Of a DNA stretch of 64,000 bases, positions 34,637-43,389 are shown piece by piece. Source of the DNA: JAHEME01 sp034435035 (GTDB lineage Bacteria > Chloroflexota > Anaerolineae > Aggregatilineales > UBA3940); NCBI GenBank assembly GCA_034435035.1, contig DAOTXW010000016.1, positions 225,628 to 289,627 of the forward strand, read 5' to 3'. The notes below the pieces were generated by a model, which was not told where the DNA came from, did not search any database, and saw only the letters and a list, made by a program, of their open reading frames with translations. Made by a program: the position numbers and the translations under genes. Each line of letters begins with the position of its first letter. Position 1 is the first letter of the stretch.

Positions 34637-37531
34637 ATGACTCTGGCGTATCCGCTGGCGCTGCTGGGGCTGCTGCTGCTGCCCTACCTCCTGTGGCTGG
34701 GCCGCCCGCGCGGTGCCTGGGAACGGAGGCGAGTCTGGGCGGCGCTGATCCTGCGGGCCGTGATCGTCACCCTGCTGGTGCTGGCGCTGGCCGGCCTTCA
34801 GGTTGTGCGCGGCGGCGACCGCCTGGCCGTGGTCTTCCTCATCGATGCCTCGGACTCGATGCCGGAAGCCGCGGTGCAGGCTGCCCGTCAGGCCGCCGCC
34901 GATGCCATGCGCCGCATGGGCCCCGATGACGAGGCCGCCGTGATCGTCTTCGGCGCCGATGCGCTGGTGGAACGTCCCATGTCGCCCGTCCGTGAACTGG
35001 GCCCTCTGGAATCCCGCCCGCTGCCTCTCAATACCGACCTTGCTGAGGCGATCCGGCTCGGCATGGCGCTTTTCCCGCCCGGCGCGGCCCGCCGCATGGT
35101 GATCCTCTCCGACGGCCTCGCCAACGTCGGCGATGCGGAGGGCGCGGCCCGCCTGGCCGGGGCGGCCGGCGTGCAGATTGTCGGCCTGCCGATGGCTTTG
35201 CCCGCCGGCCCTGAGGTCCTGGTCACCGGCCTGGATGTCCCCACCCGGCTCAATGAGGGCCAGTCCTTCGATCTGGTGGTGACGCTGGAATCCAGCGTGG
35301 AGGCCGCCGCCCTGCTGCGCGTCATCGGCGCAGGCCGCGTCCTGGTCGAGCAGACGGTCAGCCTGGTTGAAGGCCCTAACCGCTTCTCTTTTACCCTCAC
35401 CGCCGGCGAGGCTGGCCTGACCTCCTTCCGCGTGCAGATCATCCCGGCGGGCGATGATGTCTTCTACCAGAACAACGAGCTGTCCGCCTTCAGCCAGATC
35501 GTCGGCCCGCCGCGCGTATTGATAGTGTCCGGCGACGAGCGCGAACCGGTCAATCTGGCGCAGGCCCTCCTGGCCCAGGATTTCAGCGTCGATCAGGTTG
35601 CGGCTGGCAGCCTGCCCCTCGATCTGGCCACCCTGTCTGCCTATCAGAGCGTTGTGCTGGTCAATGTCCCCGCCAGCGATCTCGGCCCGCGGGGGATGCT
35701 TACCCTTCAGACCTACGTCCGCGACCTCGGCGGCGGGCTGGTGGTGGTGGGCGGCCCGAACGCCTACGGCGTGGGCGGCTACTTCCAGACCCCCCTCGAA
35801 GAGACGCTGCCTGTCGATATGCAGCTCAAGGATCAGGAGCGCCTCCCCCAGCTGACGGTGGTCTACGTCATCGACAAGTCCGGCTCCATGTCGGATACCA
35901 GCGTCGGCGGCTTCCCCAAGATTGAGCTGGCCAAGGAGGCCATCCTGCGCTCGATCAACCTGCTCGGCCCGCTTGACCGCGTCGGCGTGGTGGCTTTCGA
36001 CGAGAACGCCTCCTGGGTGGTGCCGCTCGGCTCCGCCGATGATCGCCAGCAGATCGGGCGGCTGGTGGGCGGCCTGCGGGCTAGCGGCGGCACCGATATC
36101 TACGCCGGCGTGCTGGCGGTCAGCCGCGTGCTGCCCGATGACCCCGGCCAGCTCCGCCACGTGGTGCTGCTCACCGACGGCGGCGCGGACGAGACGGGCG
36201 TGCCCGACCTGGTGCGCGACATGTATGATCAGGAAGGCATCACCTTTTCCGTGATCGCCATCGGCCAGGGCTATGCTCCCTGGATCGAAACCCTGCCCGA
36301 TCTGGCCGATGGGCGCTTCCATTATGCCTACAACGTCGATACTATCCCCGAGATCTTCACCGAGGAAACCCTGATCGCCACCCGCGCCTACATCATCGAA
36401 GGCGAGTTCTTCCCGGCCCTGGCTTCCAGCAGCCCCATCCTGCAGGGTATCAGCGGGACGCCGCCGCTGCTTGGCTATGTCGGCACTTCGATCAAGCCCA
36501 CCGCCCAGCAGATCCTCGTCACCGCGCAGGACGATCCTCTGCTGGCGGCCTGGCAGTACGGGCTGGGCCGCGCCGTCGCCTGGACTTCCGATGCCACCGG
36601 CCGCTGGGCGGCAGCCTGGGTGGCCTGGCCGGACTTCGCCCGTTTCTGGTCGCAGGCCGTTCGCTGGACGATCACCGAAGGCGCCCGCCAGAACGTCGAG
36701 GTGCGGGTGACTCGCGAAGGCGAGGAGGCCCGCATCACCGTCGATGCGGTGGACGACGCCGGGGATTATCTCAACGGCCTGGCGCTGGATGCCAGCATCG
36801 TCGCCCCCGATCTGGCTGCCACGCCGCTGGTGCTGCGCCAGGTAGCCCCCGGCCGCTATGAGGGGGTGTTCACCCCCACACAGGAAGGGGCCTATTTTGT
36901 CCGGGTGGCCGGCAGCATGGAGCAGGGCGGCGGCGTCGCTCAGACGGCGGGCTGGGTGCTGGCTTACTCGCCAGAGTACCGCTCGCTGGAAGGCGATCCG
37001 GACTACCTGGCCCGTCTGGCCGGCCTCACCGGTGGATCCCTGCTCGCCAGCACTGAGGGCGTCTTCGCCCACAATCTTCCCGTCGATCGCGTTGCGCAGC
37101 CGGTCTGGCCGTGGCTTCTGCTGGCGGCTGTCCTGCTGCTCCCCGTCGATATCGCGGTGCGCCGCCTGGCCCTGTCCCGCGCCGATTTCGATAAGCTGGC
37201 AGCCCGCCTGCGCCCCCGCCGCCCGGAGCGTGCCCCGGCGTCCGGCCTGTCGCGGGTCGGCGCTCTGCTGGAGGTCAAGGAGCGCGCGCGCCCTGCGGAT
37301 GCCCCGCAGAGGCCCTCGCCCGGTGCGACGGTCGCTCGCCTCCGCCAGTCCCGCGGCGGCGAGCCTCCGCCCGCCCCACCTTTAGCCCCCGCCCCGCCGC
37401 CTGCGTCTGCGCCGCCATCGCCCGCACCCCTGCCTGCATCGCGGCCTCGACCGGAAGGCGGCTCGACGGCCTCCACGCTGCTGCAGCGCAAGCGCCAGCG
37501 CCGCGGTCAGGATGATGAGGCGGGACGGTGA
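34637..37531 (+). CDS. Large membrane protein with two VWA domains and GATase-like domain
   Basis: The 964-residue protein begins with two membrane helices, then VWA-1 (VVFLIDASDSMP, about 65-230). A beta domain follows, then a GATase-like unit (RVLIVSGDE, LGGGLVVVGGPNAYG; about 290-395) and VWA-2 (VYVIDKSGSMSD near 408, with SGGTDIYAG). A further beta region precedes a last helix (WLLLAAVLLLPVDIAV near 825). The cytoplasmic tail of about 120 residues is basic then Pro/Ala-rich. Both VWA MIDAS motifs are intact. It probably belongs to the same MoxR/DUF58/VWA assembly. Confidence 0.87.
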   Translation: MTLAYPLALLGLLLLPYLLWLGRPRGAWERRRVWAALILRAVIVTLLVLALAGLQVVRGGDRLAVVFLIDASDSMPEAAVQAARQAAADAMRRMGPDDEAAVIVFGADALVERPMSPVRELGPLESRPLPLNTDLAEAIRLGMALFPPGAARRMVILSDGLANVGDAEGAARLAGAAGVQIVGLPMALPAGPEVLVTGLDVPTRLNEGQSFDLVVTLESSVEAAALLRVIGAGRVLVEQTVSLVEGPNRFSFTLTAGEAGLTSFRVQIIPAGDDVFYQNNELSAFSQIVGPPRVLIVSGDEREPVNLAQALLAQDFSVDQVAAGSLPLDLATLSAYQSVVLVNVPASDLGPRGMLTLQTYVRDLGGGLVVVGGPNAYGVGGYFQTPLEETLPVDMQLKDQERLPQLTVVYVIDKSGSMSDTSVGGFPKIELAKEAILRSINLLGPLDRVGVVAFDENASWVVPLGSADDRQQIGRLVGGLRASGGTDIYAGVLAVSRVLPDDPGQLRHVVLLTDGGADETGVPDLVRDMYDQEGITFSVIAIGQGYAPWIETLPDLADGRFHYAYNVDTIPEIFTEETLIATRAYIIEGEFFPALASSSPILQGISGTPPLLGYVGTSIKPTAQQILVTAQDDPLLAAWQYGLGRAVAWTSDATGRWAAAWVAWPDFARFWSQAVRWTITEGARQNVEVRVTREGEEARITVDAVDDAGDYLNGLALDASIVAPDLAATPLVLRQVAPGRYEGVFTPTQEGAYFVRVAGSMEQGGGVAQTAGWVLAYSPEYRSLEGDPDYLARLAGLTGGSLLASTEGVFAHNLPVDRVAQPVWPWLLLAAVLLLPVDIAVRRLALSRADFDKLAARLRPRRPERAPASGLSRVGALLEVKERARPADAPQRPSPGATVARLRQSRGGEPPPAPPLAPAPPPASAPPSPAPLPASRPRPEGGSTASTLLQRKRQRRGQDDEAGR

Positions 37532-38447
37532 TCGCCCGGTCATGACGCGGCTTCCGCGCTTCTTCGTCATGGCGGCGGCCCTGCTGCTGGCTCTGCTGGC
37601 CTGCGGGGCGCCCGGGCGTGTGCCTGCCGCCCCGCCCACCTCTCTGCCGACCGCCCCGCCGACCCCGTCATCGCCGACCCCTGCCATCCCACCGCCAGCG
37701 GCGGAGTCTCCAGCCGCCGCCCCGCTGCCTGCCGCCGAGCCTGGCTGGGAGGTTGTGGCCCCCGGTCTTGATCTGCGCGTCGCCTGGATGTGGATCAGCG
37801 GGGTGAGCGATCCCGTCGAACTGACAGTTGTGCGCATCGACCCGACTCGCTACGATCTGCGCGCGCATTATGGGCTGGATCGCCCCGCCACCGTGGCAGG
37901 CTGGGCGGATCGCACCGGCGCCGCCGTCCTGATCAACGGCGCCTTCTTCGAGCCGGGAAAGCGTGTGATCGGCCTGCTGGTTGAGGACGGGCATGCTTAT
38001 GGCGAGCCGCTGGACGATCACGGCGGCATGCTGTCCGTTTATGCCGGTGTGCCGATGGTGCGGGCGCTGGAGGATTGGCCCTTCCAGCCCGGCGAGCCGC
38101 TGGATTACGCCATTCAGGGTCGCCCCATGCTCCTGAAGCCCGGCGGCTTCCCGGCGGATTTCGATCTCTCGCCCGAGGCCAGCCGCCGCACCGTCATCGC
38201 ACAGGATCGTGAAGGCCGCATCCTGTTCATGGTTAATGACTACGGCGCGGTTTCCCTCTACGCCCTGCGCGACTGGCTGGCGGCCACGCCGGAACTGAAC
38301 ATCAGCGCGGCTTTCAACCTCGATGGGGGCGGCTCTACCGGGCTGGCGCTGCGGGCGGGCGGGCGCGATCTGCTCATTGATTCGTGGTGGGAGGTGGCGA
38401 CGGCAGTGGCCGCCTATCCCCGGTCTGCGCCGGGAACAGGAGAGTGA
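37512..38447 (+). CDS. Phosphodiester glycosidase (NAGPA/DUF2233) lipoprotein
   Basis: The protein has a lipoprotein signal ending LALLACG and a Pro/Thr/Ala linker to about residue 85. The phosphodiester-glycosidase domain shows AAVLINGAFF, GRPMLLKPGGF, RRTVIAQDREGRILF and the hallmark NLDGGGSTGLAL. The family uncovers N-acetylglucosamine phosphodiesters, so the target may be a cell-surface sugar phosphate. The start overlaps the upstream gene by 20 bases. The ATG at 37542 would give a shorter signal peptide and is an alternative. Confidence 0.87.
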   Translation: MMRRDGDRPVMTRLPRFFVMAAALLLALLACGAPGRVPAAPPTSLPTAPPTPSSPTPAIPPPAAESPAAAPLPAAEPGWEVVAPGLDLRVAWMWISGVSDPVELTVVRIDPTRYDLRAHYGLDRPATVAGWADRTGAAVLINGAFFEPGKRVIGLLVEDGHAYGEPLDDHGGMLSVYAGVPMVRALEDWPFQPGEPLDYAIQGRPMLLKPGGFPADFDLSPEASRRTVIAQDREGRILFMVNDYGAVSLYALRDWLAATPELNISAAFNLDGGGSTGLALRAGGRDLLIDSWWEVATAVAAYPRSAPGTGE

Positions 38448-38452
38448 GTCGG

Positions 38453-38917
38453 ATGGTCAGGATCATTATCGGCAACCGTGTGGGTCGCCAGGCGGCCCTG
38501 CGGAACGGCTGCACCGCGGCGATCTTCGATGCCTCCCGCCGCCTGCTGCTCACCCGCCGCGAAGATAACGGCCAGTGGTGCCTGCCCGGCGGCCAGATGG
38601 AGCCCGGCGAGAGCGCCGCCGAGTGCTGTGTGCGCGAGGTCTACGAGGAGACCGGGCTGGAAACCCGCGTCCTCCGCCTGATCGGTGTCTACTCCAGCCC
38701 GGACATGGTCGTGGAGTACCGCGATGGGGGCCGCTACCAGTTTGTCGGCCTGTGCTTTGAGTGCGAGGTCATCGGCGGTCAGCAGCGCCTCAGCCCGGAG
38801 ACGACCGCCATCGGCTACTTCTCCCGCCAGGAGATCGCCGCCCTGGACCTGCTGGTTCACCACACGGCGCGCATCGACGATGCTTTCGCCGCGCAGGTCT
38901 CAGCCTGCATCCGTTAG
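38453..38917 (+). CDS. Nudix hydrolase
   Basis: The 154-residue protein has a complete Nudix box, GQMEPGESAAECCVREVYEETGL, matching G-x5-E-x7-REUxEExGU. The N-terminal region has NGCTAAIFDASRRLLLTRRED and QWCLPGG before the box. It hydrolyses a nucleoside diphosphate derivative that cannot be specified. The ATG at 38453 has AGGAGAG about eight bases upstream and follows the previous stop by five bases. A terminator follows directly. Confidence 0.9.
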   Translation: MVRIIIGNRVGRQAALRNGCTAAIFDASRRLLLTRREDNGQWCLPGGQMEPGESAAECCVREVYEETGLETRVLRLIGVYSSPDMVVEYRDGGRYQFVGLCFECEVIGGQQRLSPETTAIGYFSRQEIAALDLLVHHTARIDDAFAAQVSACIR

Positions 38918-38919
38918 AT

Positions 38920-38948
38920 TCGGCGGAAGGCCCGCCGATTTCTTTTCG
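38920..38948 (+). terminator. Terminator closing the envelope block
   Basis: TCGGCGG (38920-38926) pairs with CCGCCGA (38932-38938) over a five-base loop, followed by TTTCTTTTCG. Confidence 0.7.
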
Positions 38949-38969
38949 TTCTGCCACCTGTGAGGGAGT

Positions 38970-39794
38970 ATGGGACGTATCGTGATCTTCCGCGCCTGCG
39001 GCGACCGTCTGGAGCGCCTGCCTGTCGAGGCCGACACGCTGGATGAAGCCACGCTCAGGACTGGCCACGGCGTCTATTCGGTCCTGCGAGTCTATCCCGG
39101 CGGGCGCGTCCTGCGCCTGGACCGCCATCTCGACCGGATGCGCCGCTCCGCGGCCGTGCTGGATGCGCCCTATCCCCTGGCCGATGGGTGGCTCCGGGCG
39201 GCCCTGCGCCGCGCCGTTCAGGCCGGCGGGCTGGAAGCCCCGCGCCTGCGCCTGACCGTCCCCTTCGACGCGCCCGACAGCGCCCTGATCGCTCTGGAGC
39301 CGTTCAGCCCGCCGCCCGCCGCCCTCTACGAGCAGGGCGTCCGCGTGGCTCTGGTGGAGGCCCACCGCGACTCGCCGCGCGCCAAGAACTCGCGCTTCAT
39401 CGAGCAGCGCCAGCGCATCGAGGCCGCCCGCGCCGCCGGGGTCTACGAGACCCTGCTGTGCAGCGATGGCCTGCTGCTGGAAGGCACCAGCAGCAACTTC
39501 TATGGGCTGCTCGATGGCGTGCTCTACACCGCCGGCGAGGGCGTCCTGGAGGGAGTTGCTCGCAGCATCCTGCTGGAGGTGGCCCCGGCCGTCCTCCCGC
39601 TGGGGCTGACCGCCGTCCGCTGCGCCGATGCCCCCCGGCTCTCCGAAGCCATGCTCACCAGCGCCTCGCGGGGCATTGTCCCGATCGTCCAGATCGGCGA
39701 GGCGGTCATCGGCGGCGGCGTCCCCGGCCCGATCTACCGCGCCCTCCGTGAGCGCTACGACGCCCTGGTCGAGCGGGAGCTGGAGCCGTTGTGA
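38970..39794 (+). CDS. Class IV PLP aminotransferase (aminodeoxychorismate lyase or BCAT-like)
   Basis: The 274-residue protein has the fold-type IV layout: RTGHGVYSVLRVYPGGRVLRLDRHLDRM near the start, the PLP lysine in RAKNSRFI, and ETLLCSDGLLLEGTSSNFYG with the cofactor-binding Glu and Thr/Ser. Branched-chain aminotransferases are usually longer (300 or more residues) and PabC about 270, so PabC is more likely, which would put it in the same pathway as FolC. GAGGGAG lies immediately before the ATG. Confidence 0.82.
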   Translation: MGRIVIFRACGDRLERLPVEADTLDEATLRTGHGVYSVLRVYPGGRVLRLDRHLDRMRRSAAVLDAPYPLADGWLRAALRRAVQAGGLEAPRLRLTVPFDAPDSALIALEPFSPPPAALYEQGVRVALVEAHRDSPRAKNSRFIEQRQRIEAARAAGVYETLLCSDGLLLEGTSSNFYGLLDGVLYTAGEGVLEGVARSILLEVAPAVLPLGLTAVRCADAPRLSEAMLTSASRGIVPIVQIGEAVIGGGVPGPIYRALRERYDALVERELEPL

Positions 39795-39901
39795 TCCGTT
39801 CCCGGTCGGCCTGTGAGCTTCCCTGCATTCTCCTGTCGGCCTGAATCCTTTATACTGGTGGCAGGTCCGCAGGCTGCTGAGTCATGGAGGGGGATGCTGG
39901 C

Positions 39902-42061
39902 ATGGCTGCTACCGACATTTCTGTGTTCTTTCGACCTGCCGGCGTGGCGGTGATCGGGGCCTCGCGCGATCCGCAGAAGCTCGGTCACGGCGTCGTGAGA
40001 AACCTGATCAACAACCACTACACGGGCCCGATCTATCCGGTCAACCCGCGCGAGGATGAGATCCTCAATCTCAGAGCCTATCCGTCGATCGCTGACGTGC
40101 CCGATCCGCTGGAACTGGCCGTGGTGGCCGTCCCCGCGCCGCTGGTCGCTGCCCAGATTGAGGCCTGCGGACGGCGCGGCGTGGCGGCTGCCATCATCAT
40201 CAGCGGCGGCTTCCGCGAGGTGGGCCCTGAGGGCGAGGCTCGCGAACAGGCGGTGCGCCGACTCGCTCGCCGCTACGGGATGCGCATCCTCGGCCCCAAC
40301 TGCATCGGCACCATCGATGCCCATACGCCGCTCAATACCACCTTTGTCGTCGGCATGCCGCGTGCCGGCGATATCGCCTTCCTGTCTCAGTCCGGTGCGG
40401 TCGCAGCGGCCGTCATGGACTGGGCGGTTGGCTCCGGGGTGGGCTTCAGCCGCATCGTCAGCCTGGGCAACCAGGTCGATGTCACCGAGGCCGATATCCT
40501 CTCCGCCATCGGCCGCGATGGCCGCACCCGCGTCATCACCGGGTACCTTGAGGGTGTCTCCGATGGCCGCGCCTTCATTCAGGCCGCCACCCGCGCTGCG
40601 CAGGATCTACCCATCGTGATGCTCAAGGCGGGGCGCAGCGAGCGCGGCGCGCGGGCCGTCTCCAGCCATACCGGTGCGCTGGCTGGCGACAAGGCCGCCT
40701 ACGAAGCCGCTTTCCGCCGCGCCGGGGTCCTGTGGGCCCATACTATGGAGGAGCTGTTCGATTGGGGCAGGGCGCTTGCCTGGCAGCCTCTCCCGGCGGG
40801 CAACCGCGTCGCCATCCTGACCAATGCCGGAGGCCCCGCTATCCTCGCCGTGGACTCCCTGATTGAAGCGGGCATGCAGATCGCCCCCCTGACCGATGCC
40901 ACGAAGGCCTTCCTGCGTCAGCGGGTCTTCCCGGCTGCCAGCGTACAGAATCCCGTCGATATCCTGGCCGGGGCCGGCCCTGCCACCTACGCCCTGTGCC
41001 TCGATGCTCTCCTGACCGATGAAACGGTCGATGCCGTGGTCGTCATGCAGGCTCCGCAGGACTGGTTCGACCCCGTCAGCCTGGCCGAGGTCGTGGGCGA
41101 GGTCGCCAACAGCATGCTGGGGCGGCAGAAGCCCGTCCTGGCCGCGATCATGGGCCTGGCTTCCACCAGCGACGCCACCCAGATCCTGCACCGCCGTCGC
41201 ATCCCGAACTTCGCGTTCCCGGAGCGTGTCGGCAGCACCCTGGCAGCCATGTGGCAGCGCAAGCACTGGCTCGATGTTCACCACCGCCCGGCCCGGGCCG
41301 TTCGCTTCCGCAGCATCGACCGCGAGACCGCCCGCATGGCCGTCGAGGCCGGCCTCGAGACGATCCGCCTCCAGGCCGGCGCCGGGCAGGCTGAGCCTCT
41401 CTCCGCCTGGATGGCGCCCCATCAGGTCGAGGCGCTCCTGGCTGCCTACAGCATCCCGACTCCCGGCAGCGGCCTCGCCCCGGATGTTGAGCAGGCCCTC
41501 TCGCTTGCTGAGACGGTGGGGTATCCGATCGCTCTCAAGCTCGCCTCCTCCGAGATCTCGCATAAGACCGATGTCGGCGGTGTGGTGCTCAACATCCGCT
41601 CGCCGGGTGACCTGCGTGCTGCTTTCCGCGAGATGATGGCCCGGGTCAGGAAGCTCGCGCCCGGTGCAGGGGTTCAGGGAGTCTATGTGCAGCATATGAT
41701 CGCGGGACAGGCCGAGCTGATCGTCGGCGTGGTGCGCGATGCTCAGTTCGGCCCCCTGGTGATGGCTGGCACAGGCGGCACGCAGGTTGAGCTCAAGCGC
41801 GATGTCGCCTTCGAGCTCGCCCCGCTGAACCATCACCAGGCCGACGCCCTGCTCGACCGCACGGCAGCCGGGCGCCTGCTGGCCGGCTTCCGCGGCGCGC
41901 CGCCCGCCGACCGCAGGGCCGTGGTCGATGTCATCCTGCGTCTGGCGCAGATCGCGCTCGACTGGCCGGCTATCTCGGAGATCGAGATCAACCCGCTGAT
42001 GGTCATGGAGAAAGGCGCGGGCGCGTCCGCCGTCGATGTGCGCGTCCGCCTGTCCGGCTGA
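39902..42061 (+). CDS. ADP-forming acyl-CoA synthetase, fused alpha-beta
   Basis: The 719-residue protein begins with a CoA-binding domain (FFRPAGVAVIGASRDPQKLGHGVVRNL), continues through two succinyl-CoA-ligase-like domains (catalytic His in the VSSHTGALAGD segment), and ends in an ATP-grasp domain (YPIALKLASSEISHKTDVGGVVLN, EIEINPLMV). It interconverts acyl-CoA + ADP + Pi with acid + CoA + ATP, often acetate. There is no GNAT domain, unlike protein-acetyltransferase Pat. The ATG at 39902 has GGAGGGGG eight bases upstream. A TATACT at 39851-39856 may be its -10. Confidence 0.9.
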   Translation: MAATDISVFFRPAGVAVIGASRDPQKLGHGVVRNLINNHYTGPIYPVNPREDEILNLRAYPSIADVPDPLELAVVAVPAPLVAAQIEACGRRGVAAAIIISGGFREVGPEGEAREQAVRRLARRYGMRILGPNCIGTIDAHTPLNTTFVVGMPRAGDIAFLSQSGAVAAAVMDWAVGSGVGFSRIVSLGNQVDVTEADILSAIGRDGRTRVITGYLEGVSDGRAFIQAATRAAQDLPIVMLKAGRSERGARAVSSHTGALAGDKAAYEAAFRRAGVLWAHTMEELFDWGRALAWQPLPAGNRVAILTNAGGPAILAVDSLIEAGMQIAPLTDATKAFLRQRVFPAASVQNPVDILAGAGPATYALCLDALLTDETVDAVVVMQAPQDWFDPVSLAEVVGEVANSMLGRQKPVLAAIMGLASTSDATQILHRRRIPNFAFPERVGSTLAAMWQRKHWLDVHHRPARAVRFRSIDRETARMAVEAGLETIRLQAGAGQAEPLSAWMAPHQVEALLAAYSIPTPGSGLAPDVEQALSLAETVGYPIALKLASSEISHKTDVGGVVLNIRSPGDLRAAFREMMARVRKLAPGAGVQGVYVQHMIAGQAELIVGVVRDAQFGPLVMAGTGGTQVELKRDVAFELAPLNHHQADALLDRTAAGRLLAGFRGAPPADRRAVVDVILRLAQIALDWPAISEIEINPLMVMEKGAGASAVDVRVRLSG

Positions 42062-42101
42062 CGGGCGTCGGCGCACGGACACACACTCGCCAGATAGCGG
42101 A

Positions 42102-42155
42102 CATCCCCCTCGCACCGTGCTGGGCGTGGTCCGCCGGGCCGGTGTGAGGGGGATG
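42102..42155. repeat. Long inverted repeat between convergent genes
   Basis: The arms at 42102-42116 and 42141-42155 match at 14 of 15 positions, with further pairing outward (GGAC/GTCC with a bulge). The stem lies in the 114-base gap between two stop codons. It lacks a T tract, so it may be a bidirectional, non-canonical terminator or an mRNA-stabilising structure. Confidence 0.7.
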
Positions 42156-42175
42156 GGTCCTCTCAGGGGGCGGCG

Positions 42176-43282
42176 TCAGAGGGGCTGCATCACCCCGGTA
42201 GCGCGGTAGCGCTCGATCGCGGTGTCCACGATCCGGTTGATCAGCTCCTGATAGGTCCAGCCCAGCGCTTCTGCTTGCAGGCAGAGATCGCTCACCCCCG
42301 GCGACAGCCCCGGCAGCGGGTTGATCTCCAGAATATACGGCTTGTGGTGGTTTGCCGCATCCAACCGGAAGTCCACCCGCGCCACGTCCTTGCATCCCAG
42401 CACCCGGAATACCCCGGCGGAGAACATCTGCAGCTCGTGCAGCAGGTCGCGGTTCACCGGCGCCGGGCACAGATAGCGGAAGTCATCGGCCAGCTCGACT
42501 TTCATCCGGTTGGTGTACAGACCGGCTTCCGATTCATCGTAGGCGGCCATATCGACCTCCAGCGGCGGCAGGAAGGTCAGGCTGTCCGGCAGGACCGCCA
42601 GCGCCGCCCGGTCGTTGATCCGCCGCGCCGCGCTCGGCTTGAGATTCCCGACCATCCCGATCGTGATCTCGCGCCCCTCGATGTAGTGTTCGGCCATGAT
42701 CGGCTGGTTGTAGCGCGCCAGCTGCTCGGCGATCTGCCCGCGCAGCTCCGCCACCGTCCGCACGATGCTGCGGGCGCTCACGCCCACGCTGGTCCCCTCC
42801 CGGCTGGGCTTGACGAACAGCGGGAACTTCAGCTCACGCCCTTCGTTCAGCAGATCCGCGTCCACCAGCTCGTCCGGATCCTCGAATACCTGGAACTCCG
42901 GCGTCGGCAGGTCGTGGTAGGTCAGGATCCGCTTGGTCATCGGCTTGTCCAGCGCCAGCGCCAGCGTCATGACCTTGCTGCCGGTGTACGGGATTCGGAG
43001 TCCCTCCAGCACCGCCGGCACCTGCGCTTCCCGCCCATCTCCGAAGTGCCCCTCCGCGATGTTGAAGCACAGATCGGGCCGGTACTCCTTCAGACGCGCC
43101 ACCAGATTATAAGGGGCCGCAAACTGCGCCTCGACGAACTCCGCCTGGTGTCCACCCGCCTCCAGCGCGGCCAGAATCGCATCGACAGTCTTCTCACTGT
43201 CCAGATCGTCCCATTGATCGGGCGGCATCCCCTTCCAGGTGGGAGCGTTCTGCTTCAGGTTGGCGAGTACGGCAATACGCAT
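42176..43282 (-). CDS. D-Ala-D-Ala-ligase-like ATP-grasp enzyme
   Basis: The 368-residue protein has the ATP-grasp part of Ddl: KFPLFVKPSREGTSVGVSARSI, ARVDFRLDAANHHKPYILEINPLPGLSPGVSD. Its N-terminus, MRIAVLANLKQNAPTWKG, lacks the Ddl motif that carries the substrate-binding EHxxS. It may therefore ligate a different amino acid or peptide. The start at 43282 is the family-typical one; the open frame extends to 43483 across the intergenic gap. It is the last gene of a leftward group after an M20 peptidase and an M14-like deacylase. Confidence 0.8.
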   Translation of the reverse strand: MRIAVLANLKQNAPTWKGMPPDQWDDLDSEKTVDAILAALEAGGHQAEFVEAQFAAPYNLVARLKEYRPDLCFNIAEGHFGDGREAQVPAVLEGLRIPYTGSKVMTLALALDKPMTKRILTYHDLPTPEFQVFEDPDELVDADLLNEGRELKFPLFVKPSREGTSVGVSARSIVRTVAELRGQIAEQLARYNQPIMAEHYIEGREITIGMVGNLKPSAARRINDRAALAVLPDSLTFLPPLEVDMAAYDESEAGLYTNRMKVELADDFRYLCPAPVNRDLLHELQMFSAGVFRVLGCKDVARVDFRLDAANHHKPYILEINPLPGLSPGVSDLCLQAEALGWTYQELINRIVDTAIERYRATGVMQPL

Positions 43283-43389
43283 CGGATGTGCTTGATCCCC
43301 TCCGGGCATGATGTCTCGCCGCACGGGCAGGTTAGCGCCCGGCGGCGGTGAAGGCTTATTATAGCGATATTCGCAGTCAGCAGGGGTGC

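Noticed and set aside
34589..37072. 827-codon antisense frame over the double-VWA gene
   Set aside because: It mirrors a gene with intact MIDAS motifs; composition artefact.
42176..43282. Calling the ATP-grasp gene ddl
   Set aside because: The N-terminal EHxxS substrate motif is absent and the neighbours are peptidases, so the gene symbol is withheld.
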